A stretch of 64,000 bases of DNA from Frankia sp. QA3. GTDB taxonomy: Bacteria; Actinomycetota; Actinomycetes; Frankiales; Frankiaceae. The position numbers and the translations under genes were made by a program. The notes beneath the pieces are model-generated. The model did no database searches, was not told where the DNA came from, and saw nothing but the letters and a program-made list of their open reading frames with translations. Positions 54,789 through 61,272 of the stretch are shown here, in pieces (the first letter of the stretch is position 1; each line of letters begins with the position of its first letter). The DNA lies in NCBI RefSeq assembly GCF_000262465.1, contig NZ_CM001489.1, forward strand, positions 3,545,899-3,609,898, written 5' to 3'.

Positions 54789-54820
54789 TCCTCCTACGAA
54801 CGTCTCCTCCGACGAACGTC
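54789..54820. repeat. 16-bp tandem duplication, frame-shifting
   Basis: TCCTCCTACGAACGTC (54789-54804) and TCCTCCGACGAACGTC (54805-54820), one mismatch. Since 16 is not a multiple of three, the second copy would shift the frame of any gene crossing it. Confidence 0.85.
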
Positions 54821-55016
54821 TCCTCCTCCCACTCAGGGCCTCCGGGTGCCCGCCGACACGTCCGCGCGCGGTCGCGATGCACGACCCGCATCCTGTCCGG
54901 AGACCGCCGACCACGATCATCAGGTGCCGTTGCGGTACCAGGGCGCGTATTTGGTTGTGATCGAGGGAGGTTCGTGTGCGCTCGTCGATCCGGACCGTCG
55001 AGGCGTGGGCCTGGGA

Positions 55017-55146
55017 ACACACCATGATCGCTGGGAGTCGGGCTGAAGCCGGGGCTGGGGTCGGCCGGCGTGGCGCGGTTCCGCGGAACACCATGATCGT
55101 CGGAGTCGGGTCGGGGCGGGGCTCGGACGCGTGGCGCGGTTCCGTG
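55017..55146. repeat. Imperfect ~60-bp tandem duplication
   Basis: Two successive blocks share AACACACCATGATCG or AACACCATGATCG at the start, GAGTCGGG in the middle and GCGTGGCGCGGTTCCG at the end. The blocks run about 55017-55078 and 55087-55146, with small insertions between the shared parts. Confidence 0.7.
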
Positions 55147-55255
55147 CTCGCCACACTGAGGCCCGACCGGCGAGCACGAGGCAGCCCTCGCGTCGGCAAA
55201 CACGCGATCTCCCCTACCTCGCCGGCGCCGCCCAAGGCCGGCTTCACGCCCGCAG

Positions 55256-56695
55256 CTAGGCGTTCGGATCGAGGATGTCCCGCGCGGCGCCCCCGGACGG
55301 ACGGGGCACCTGCGGCGCCTCGGTCCCGGCGGACGGGGCGGGCCCACCGGGTGAGGCGGTCACCTCAGCCGGTCCCGCCTCCGGTCCCGATGACCGCGCC
55401 TGCGCCTGCGCGACGGCGGCCTTCGCGTCGTAGCGGACCAGCGCGGGTACGGCGGCCGTCGCCAGCAGCAGGCAGCCGATGCCGGCCAGCCCCCCGCTGA
55501 TCACGGAGAACGCCGGCGAGGTCGCCGCCGCGACGCTGCCGGCCTCCAGGTCCCCGAGCCGTGGCCCGCCGGTGACGACGACGAGGAACACGCCCTGGAG
55601 CCGCCCGCGCATCTCGTCGGGGGTCGCGACGTTGAGGATCGCGTTGCGCAGGATGGCGCTGACCATGTCGGCGGCGCCCGCGAGCGCCAGCAGCGCCAGG
55701 CCAAGCACGATGTCGTGGGCCAGGCCGAACCCGGCGATCGCCCCGCCCCACAGCGCGATCGAGACCACCACCGCGAGACCCTGGCGGCGGACCCCGCCGA
55801 GCGGGCCGGACAGCCCGGCGGCCAGCAGGGAGCCGACCGCGACCGCCGAGTACATCGCGCCCGCCGTCGCGCTCCCCCCGCCGAAGCGTCCCTCGGCGAG
55901 CTCCGGGAACAACGCCCGCGGCATTCCGAACACCATCGCGATGAGGTCGACGACGAAGGTCATCAGCAGCACCGGCTGCCCGTGCAGAAACCGCAACCCC
56001 TCGGCGACGCTGGCCACCCCCGCGCCGCGCCCGCCGCCGCGCGGCGGCATCGCCGGCAGCCGGGCCAGCCCGTACAGCGGGGCGGCGAAGGTGACCAGGT
56101 CGACCGCGTAGGCGACCGAGAAGCCGCCGGCGGCCACCGTCACACCGGCGATGAGCGGGCCGAACACCCCGGCGGCCGTGCCGCCGATCTGGGACAGGGC
56201 GCTGGCGGCCGACAGGCGCTCGAGCGGGATCAGGTTCGGCGTCATCGCCCGGCGCGCCGGCTGGTCGGCGGCCAGCAGCGCGGACTGCACGGCGACGAGG
56301 CACATCAGCGGCCACGCGACGCTGTCGACGGCACCGGCGAGGGTCAGCAGCAGGAACGCCGCCGAGACCGCGGCCAGCCCGCCGGAGGTGACCATGGCGA
56401 GGCGGCGGCGGTCCACCGCGTCCACGATGGCGCCGCCGAACAGCCCGCCGACGACGAGCGGCACCAGCGCCACCAGGCTGACCAGGCCGACCTGGAACGA
56501 CGAGCGGGTGACGGCGAAGACCTGCAGCAGCACCGCGGTCGCGGTGATCTGGGAGCCCAGGGAGGAGATCGTCTCCCCCGCCCACAGCCGGCGGTAGGCC
56601 GGATACTCACGCAGCGGGGAGATGTCGGCAAGCAGCTTGCCGGGGCGCGGGTGCCGACGCGGGCGCGCACCACCCGCCGCCCGGCCAGCCCGCAC
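55256..56695 (-). CDS. MFS_3 / EntS-type exporter
   Basis: A 479-residue major facilitator with about 12 helices. Core similarity starts near SPLREYPAYRRLWAGETISS, typical of the EntS/MFS_3 group. It continues with AIVDAVDRRRLAMVTSGGLA, QPARRAMTPNLIPLERLSAA, RNAILNVATPDEMRGRLQGV and GPRLGDLEAG. The first ~25 residues may be excess; an internal start is possible. The Pro/Ala-rich C-terminal tail of ~50 residues is unlikely to be membrane-bound. Members export siderophores or drugs; substrate unknown. Confidence 0.87.
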   Translation of the reverse strand: MRAGRAAGGARPRRHPRPGKLLADISPLREYPAYRRLWAGETISSLGSQITATAVLLQVFAVTRSSFQVGLVSLVALVPLVVGGLFGGAIVDAVDRRRLAMVTSGGLAAVSAAFLLLTLAGAVDSVAWPLMCLVAVQSALLAADQPARRAMTPNLIPLERLSAASALSQIGGTAAGVFGPLIAGVTVAAGGFSVAYAVDLVTFAAPLYGLARLPAMPPRGGGRGAGVASVAEGLRFLHGQPVLLMTFVVDLIAMVFGMPRALFPELAEGRFGGGSATAGAMYSAVAVGSLLAAGLSGPLGGVRRQGLAVVVSIALWGGAIAGFGLAHDIVLGLALLALAGAADMVSAILRNAILNVATPDEMRGRLQGVFLVVVTGGPRLGDLEAGSVAAATSPAFSVISGGLAGIGCLLLATAAVPALVRYDAKAAVAQAQARSSGPEAGPAEVTASPGGPAPSAGTEAPQVPRPSGGAARDILDPNA

Positions 56696-56790
56696 CCGCG
56701 TCCCCTCCGCTCAGCCCGCCGCCGATTCGGGCAGAACGCACGCTACCGCGCCGGACCGGTCATCCGGGCGGCGCTCCCGGCGTGTGAGGA

Positions 56791-56828
56791 CGGCCCCGGC
56801 CGGCACCCGTGGGCACCGGCCGGGGCCG
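56791..56828 (-). terminator. Terminator after the DUF1206 gene
   Basis: CGGCCCCGGCCGG (56791-56803) pairs with CCGGCCGGGGCCG (56816-56828), a perfect 13-bp stem with a 12-base loop, 22 bp beyond the DUF1206 stop. Confidence 0.65.
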
Positions 56829-56850
56829 CCCTCGCACGGGCCGCCGCCGG

Positions 56851-57720
56851 TCAGAGCTTGCGGTAGCGGGCCTCGAAGAACGAGTAGATGCCGAACAGCG
56901 CCAGGCCGATCGCGCACAGGGTCAGCAGCCACTGGCCGTAGGCCTGCCCGGCGAGGGTCTTCAGCGTGCCGTCGAGGCCCTTGGCCTCCTTCGGGTCGAA
57001 CTCGATCGCCGCCTTGGTCACGAACGCACCGGCCAGCCCGAACACCACGCCGCGCACGATGTACCCGACGAACCCCGCGGGCTTGGCGATCTTACGGGCT
57101 CCGGCGCCCATCTCCCCGGTCTTCAGCTTCTCCTCGAACTTCCGCTTCGCCCCACGGATGATCATCCCGATGCCGATCCCGACGACCACGAGGCCGACGA
57201 TGGCCACGAGCACCCGGCCGGCGTCGTTGCGCATGACCCGCGCCGTCCAGGGCGCCGGCTCGCCGGACCCGCCGCTGCCCGAGACGAGAAAGCTGATCGT
57301 GCTGCCGGCGATCGCCAGGTAGATGACGCCGCGCGCGGCGGAGACCACGCGCTTGGCGGTCCGCTTCTTCTCGTCGTTCTCGTCCTGGACGCCGACCGCG
57401 GCCTCGAGCAGCCGCCAGGCCGCGTACCCGAGGAAGCCGATGACGAGGATGACCAGGACCGCGGACCCGAACGGCTTGTCCTTGATCTCCCCGAGGGCAC
57501 CGTTGCGGTTCGTCTGGGCGTTGCTCAACCCGAAGGCGACCTGGAGTGCGAGAACCCCGATGAGAACGTAGACCAGGCCCCGTCCGGCGAGCCCGATCCG
57601 GGCGGTGAGGTCGACGGTCCGGCTGTGGCGGGCCTGGCGCGCCGCACCCTTCGCCTGGCTGCCGGCCTCGCCGCCGCTGGTGACAGCGCGCCGCAGCCGG
57701 CCGCCGGTCTGCACCGACAC
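56851..57720 (-). CDS. DUF1206 membrane protein
   Basis: GTG 57720, nine bases after GAGGGA, gives 289 residues; GTG 57729 is the alternative. Three repeats of a two-helix unit are visible: TARIGLAGRGLVYVLIGVLA, SAARGVIYLAIAGSTISFLV and FVGYIVRGVVFGLAGAFVTK, each followed by a second helix, giving six helices. This is the DUF1206 pattern. Function unknown; it lies alone between hairpins, downstream of the RibD-C gene. Confidence 0.85.
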   Translation of the reverse strand: MSVQTGGRLRRAVTSGGEAGSQAKGAARQARHSRTVDLTARIGLAGRGLVYVLIGVLALQVAFGLSNAQTNRNGALGEIKDKPFGSAVLVILVIGFLGYAAWRLLEAAVGVQDENDEKKRTAKRVVSAARGVIYLAIAGSTISFLVSGSGGSGEPAPWTARVMRNDAGRVLVAIVGLVVVGIGIGMIIRGAKRKFEEKLKTGEMGAGARKIAKPAGFVGYIVRGVVFGLAGAFVTKAAIEFDPKEAKGLDGTLKTLAGQAYGQWLLTLCAIGLALFGIYSFFEARYRKL

Positions 57721-57806
57721 AGTGATCACTCCCTCGGACCGTGGGATCGGTCGATCCGGATGGAGCGATGCCCGGGGGAGCGCGCCCAAAACCGGACGAG
57801 GGGCGC

Positions 57807-58544
57807 TCAGGTCGAAGTAGGCAGCAGATACCGAAGCAGCACCACATCGTCGAGTTGTCGGACCTCGGCCAGCCGCAGCGGGGAATGGACGTCCTGCGGG
57901 AACGCCCCGGGGCCGACGAACGTCGGCGCGTCCCCCTCGCCGACGAAGAACGGGGCGACGGCGAGGTGCAGTTCGTCGACGAGGCCGGCGGTGAGGAAGG
58001 CGGTGTGCACCGAGGTTCCCCCTTCGACCAGCAGGCGGCGCACGCCCCGGCGGTCGAGATCGGCGAGCACGGCGGCGACGTCCACCAGCGGCCGGCCGGG
58101 CAGGTCGACGACGGTCACCCGCCCACCGGGGACAGGCCCGTCGGGAACAGGCCCGTCGGGGACAGGCCCGCTGCCGGCGCGGCGGTAGACGAGGGTCTCG
58201 ACCGGGTCGGCGCCGAACAGACGGGAACGGGGATCGAGGCTGCCGCCGCCGGAGAGCACCACCTTGACCGGCGTCGGCGGCAGGCCGGCGGCGACCCGGG
58301 CGGCCCGGCGATGCTCGGCGCGCACGGCGAGGCGGGGGTTGTCCCGCCGCACGGTCGCGGCGCCGATGAGGATCGCGTCGCAGCCGGCGCGCACCTCGTC
58401 GACCCGGTCGAGGTCCGCCGGGCCGGAGAGGATCAACCGCGCGTCCGAGCAGTCGTCGATCCGGCCGTCCAACGACATCGCGCAGCTGCAGATGACGTAG
58501 GGCCGCCCCACCGTCGCGTGCTCGCCGTCCACGCGCAGCAGCAT
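57807..58544 (-). CDS. RibD C-terminal-domain reductase
   Basis: 245 residues with the dihydrofolate-reductase-like fold of RibD-C. Motifs: PYVICSCAMSLDGRIDD, DEVRAGCDAILIGAATVRRD, NPRLAVR, GVRRLLVEGGTSVHTAFLTA and VDELHLAVAPFFVG. RibD-C enzymes reduce pyrimidine intermediates of riboflavin synthesis with NADPH. The stand-alone form without a deaminase domain may act on another substrate. A PVPDG repeat from a 15-bp triplication (58129-58173) lies in a surface loop. Confidence 0.85.
   Translation of the reverse strand: MLLRVDGEHATVGRPYVICSCAMSLDGRIDDCSDARLILSGPADLDRVDEVRAGCDAILIGAATVRRDNPRLAVRAEHRRAARVAAGLPPTPVKVVLSGGGSLDPRSRLFGADPVETLVYRRAGSGPVPDGPVPDGPVPGGRVTVVDLPGRPLVDVAAVLADLDRRGVRRLLVEGGTSVHTAFLTAGLVDELHLAVAPFFVGEGDAPTFVGPGAFPQDVHSPLRLAEVRQLDDVVLLRYLLPTST
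58129..58173. repeat. Three 15-bp tandem units in the RibD-C gene
   Basis: GGGACAGGCCCGTCG at 58129, GGAACAGGCCCGTCG at 58144 and GGGACAGGCCCGCTG at 58159. They encode the repeated PVPDG loop and keep frame. Confidence 0.85.
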
Positions 58545-58603
58545 CGCATGCTGGCCGGGATCGGCCGCAGGGCCGTCGCGGCGCGGTACTACCGTGAACA
58601 GCT

Positions 58604-59494
58604 GTGCGGATCGCGACGTGGAACATCAACTCCGCGAAGGCCAGGCAGGCCCGGCTGATCGAGTGGCTGGACCGCGCCGGGCCGGACGTGGTGTGCCTGC
58701 AGGAGACGAAGCTGTCGGACGAGGCCTTCCTCGAGCTGTTCGACGAGGACCTGTTTCGGCGCGGCTACCGGGTCGCCCATCACGGCGACGGCCGGTGGAA
58801 CGGCGTGGCAATCCTGTCGCGGGGCAGCCTCGACGACGTCGTGCGGGGTCTGCCGGGCGGGCCGGGCTTCCCCGACCCCGAGCCTCGCGCGATCGCCGCG
58901 ACCTGCGACGGCATCCGGGTCTGGTCGCTGTACGTGCCGAACGGACGCACCGTCGACGACCCGCACTTCGTCTACAAACTGTCCTGGCTGGCCGCGTTGC
59001 GCGACGTCGTCACCGCGGAGGTGTCCAGGGGCCCGCTGATGGCCCTGGGCGACTTCAACATCGCCCCGACGGACGCCGACGTGTGGGACGTCTCGCAGTT
59101 CGAGGGCGCCACGCATGTCACGCCGGCCGAACGCGCCGCCCTCGGGGAGCTCATCGACGCCGGTCTCGTCGACGTCCTGCGCACCCGTTGGCCCGACGAT
59201 GTCGTCTACACCTACTGGGACTACCGCCAGCTCTGCTTCCCGAAGAACTTCGGCATGCGCATCGATCTGACGCTGACATCCGCCGACGTCGCGGGCCGGG
59301 TGCGCGCGGTGTGGGTGGACCGGGCGGCCCGTAAGGGAACCGGCACCAGCGACCACGCGCCGGTCATCGTTGACCTGGACACCGCCCCGGACGGGGACGT
59401 GGGCCCGATGGTGCCGCCGCCGTCGAGCCGCGGCTCGACCGGCCGCACGGGCGGCGGACGGTCGTCATCCACCGGCGGCTCGCTGCGCCGCTGA
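58604..59494 (+). CDS. xthA: Exodeoxyribonuclease III (AP endonuclease)
   Basis: 296 residues from GTG 58604, starting MRIATWNINSAKARQARLIE. All family motifs are present: CLQETKLSDEAF, GDFNIAPTDADVWD, FPKNFGMRIDLTLTS and TGTSDHAPVIVDLD. Repairs abasic sites and degrades 3' ends. The last ~35 residues are a Ser/Gly/Arg-rich extension beyond the normal end. It is divergent from the RibD-C gene (59 bp) and converges on hsp20. Confidence 0.95.
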   Translation: MRIATWNINSAKARQARLIEWLDRAGPDVVCLQETKLSDEAFLELFDEDLFRRGYRVAHHGDGRWNGVAILSRGSLDDVVRGLPGGPGFPDPEPRAIAATCDGIRVWSLYVPNGRTVDDPHFVYKLSWLAALRDVVTAEVSRGPLMALGDFNIAPTDADVWDVSQFEGATHVTPAERAALGELIDAGLVDVLRTRWPDDVVYTYWDYRQLCFPKNFGMRIDLTLTSADVAGRVRAVWVDRAARKGTGTSDHAPVIVDLDTAPDGDVGPMVPPPSSRGSTGRTGGGRSSSTGGSLRR

Positions 59495-59501
59495 TGCCGG
59501 T

Positions 59502-59533
59502 TCGGGCCCGGGACGCACGCGCCCCGGGCCCGA
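59502..59533. terminator. Bidirectional terminator, xthA/hsp20
   Basis: TCGGGCCCGGG (59502-59512) pairs with CCCGGGCCCGA (59523-59533), a perfect 11-bp stem with a 10-base loop, between the convergent stops. Confidence 0.65.
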
Positions 59534-59582
59534 CGCCACGACGCCTCCGGGATGCGGAGGGACTCGCACCCCGGTCACGCCG

Positions 59583-60170
59583 TCACGCGGCCGGCGTGTT
59601 CGCGGACATCGGCTGCGTGCCCTCGGCCTCGGCCGAGGCGGGCTGCGCCGAGGAGGCCGGGAGCTCGCCCGGCTGGGCCGGCGCGACCTCGGCCGGCTTG
59701 TAGTCGCCACTCGCGGCGGTGACCGCGATCCGGGTCGTCCTCGGCTCGGCCGCCGCACCCGCGAGCCGGACGGTCAGCACGCCCCGCTCGTAGCCGGCGG
59801 AGATCCGCGAGGCGTCGACCCGCTCGGGGAGCTGGAACTCCCGGCGGAAGCTGCCGGACCAGCGCTCGCGGTAGACGCGGCCGCCTCGCTCCTGCTCCCG
59901 CTGCCCACCGCGCTGGCCGCGGACGACCAGACGACCGCGGTCGATCTCCACGACCACGTCGTGCTCCACGTCGACACCGGGCAGCTCAAGGTTGATCAAC
60001 ACATCGTCACCCTCGGCGACCACGTCCGCCGGGGGAACGGAGAGCTCCACGCTCTGGGAGCGGCCGGTGAGCGCCGGACGCCGCGTACCCCACGCGCGTC
60101 GAACGATCTCGTCGAACTCCCGGTCCATCCGCCCCAGCGCCGCGAACGGGTCCCACAGGTAGGTGCTCAC
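59583..60170 (-). CDS. Hsp20 small heat-shock protein (second copy)
   Basis: GTG 60170, with GGGAGGCC upstream, gives 195 residues; the frame continues upstream but without similarity. Start VSTYLWDPFAALGRMDREFD; alpha-crystallin core with DDVLINLELPGVDVEHDVVV, SGSFRREFQLPERVDASRIS and YERGVLTVRLAGAA. An Ala/Pro-rich tail follows. The HAIR-like operator at 60292-60319 suggests control by HspR, the heat-shock repressor. It differs from the other Hsp20 here in tail and control. Confidence 0.9.
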   Translation of the reverse strand: MSTYLWDPFAALGRMDREFDEIVRRAWGTRRPALTGRSQSVELSVPPADVVAEGDDVLINLELPGVDVEHDVVVEIDRGRLVVRGQRGGQREQERGGRVYRERWSGSFRREFQLPERVDASRISAGYERGVLTVRLAGAAAEPRTTRIAVTAASGDYKPAEVAPAQPGELPASSAQPASAEAEGTQPMSANTPAA

Positions 60171-60291
60171 AAGGGCCTCCCTCGTCTTGATCGATCTCCG
60201 AGTGTCGCGCCGGTCCGGGCCACCCCGAAGCGATCCCCGGCGACTCTTCGCCGCCCGACCTCCGGTTTCAGCCCGCCCGTCGTTCACAGTT

Positions 60292-60319
60292 CATGAGTCT
60301 AGAACGCTCAACCTTGAGG
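60292..60319 (-). promoter_or_regulatory. HspR-type HAIR element upstream of hsp20
   Basis: CATGAGT (60292-60298), seven bases, GCTCAAC (60306-60312): 11 of 14 positions match the HAIR consensus CTTGAGT-N7-ACTCAAG. An overlapping CTCAA-CC-TTGAG palindrome (60307-60318) adds another half-site. It lies about 120-150 bp upstream of the hsp20 start. Confidence 0.55.
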
Positions 60320-60484
60320 ATGCAAGCGGCTGCAGCACATTTGGGTGGGGATGACGTAGACGACGTCCGACGGCCGCCCCGGTGGGCGCGCGTCGTCGCC
60401 GCGACCGCCCGTCGCCCCACGGCCCCACGGCCCCAACATGATCACCAAAGCCACGATCGACAGAACAGCGATCGCCGAGACCAT
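60308..60484 (-). CDS. Possible small membrane peptide
   Basis: ATG 60484 gives 58 residues: one hydrophobic helix (MVSAIAVLSIVALVIMLGPW), a Gly/Arg/Asp linker and an end with two adjacent cysteines. It ends inside the HAIR element. No good ribosome-binding site; may be chance. Confidence 0.25.
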   Translation of the reverse strand: MVSAIAVLSIVALVIMLGPWGRGATGGRGDDARPPGRPSDVVYVIPTQMCCSRLHPQG

Positions 60485-61272
60485 GATCGTCGAGACGTCC
60501 CCGCGCACCCGATCGTCCCCGGGGGTACCCGGAACCCGCCGCCGCGGCGCCGGGTCGGCCCGTTCGGGCTGCCCGAAAAGTGCTCGACACCCCTCGGGCG
60601 GGGCGGGGTCGGCGAGGGGGCACCGGAGCGGCCTGCGTACCCGAAACAACCCGCGCATCCGGGGCGGACGGCTCCGGAGCACCACTGGCGGCTGCCGACG
60701 CCCCGGGCCGCCGGCCGATCGGCGGAACACGCCGACCACCTGGGACGCCGGGCCCGACCCGGCGGCACCGGGACCCCGACGCGCCCATCGGGAGAATGCC
60801 CGACGACTGCAGATCAGCCTCGCGTGACCGGTTCGCGCCGCTGCCGGAATACCCGGCAACACCAGCAAATCCATACGGCGTGGAGAAACCTCGACCCGGA
60901 TTACCTGCTGGTAAACCGACACTTCCGTCAAGGTTACGAGGGGTGACGGCAAGTAAGCCACACCATCGTGGTATAAAGTCCCACGCTATATCGGACTGCA
61001 TGCTGGGGAGGCTGTTCGTGTACCTCGAGCGAACGGTTGCAGCGCCGCACGTGTTTCCTTGGCGGGGTCGCCCAGAACGGCCCACTCCCGTCAGGCGGCA
61101 TCCCGCCGACAGCCCCGCCCGTCCGTCGCTGCGGCGACGGCCCTTCGGGGCGTTTGCGGCGGACCGCCCGGTCGCGCGCGACTGACGAGCCGACGATCGG
61201 CGAGAGCACGTGGTCGAGGGTCATCTGTCGTGGACCGATGGCGCCGGCAGCACAGAGGACGAAGGAGTGGCA
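60485..61272. other. Intergenic region upstream of the NRPS-like gene
   Basis: About 790 bp with no credible gene; long open frames on both strands here have no recognisable domains. The less GC-rich stretch 60880-61000 looks like a promoter region. TATAAA at 60972-60977 follows the small dyad ACCA-TCG-TGGT (60963-60973), and TATATC is at 60987-60992. The leader of the downstream gene would then be about 280 bp. Confidence 0.45.

Larger units (their letters stand above)
54756..55255. other. Decayed region upstream of the PPOX remnant
   Basis: About 500 bp with no credible gene on either strand, only short low-similarity frames. It contains the 16-bp duplication at 54789-54820 and the imperfect ~60-bp duplication at 55017-55146. 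It has the look of degenerating sequence between two intact transcription units. Confidence 0.5.

Noticed and set aside
54132-55247. Intact 371-residue PPOX protein
   Set aside because: The frame starts with ~160 residues lacking similarity and contains only the middle of a two-domain protein, so a pseudogene is the better reading.
60291-61085. Long overlapping open frames on both strands upstream of the NRPS-like gene
   Set aside because: Composition is Arg/Pro/Gly-rich without domains, they overlap on both strands, and part of the region looks like a promoter.
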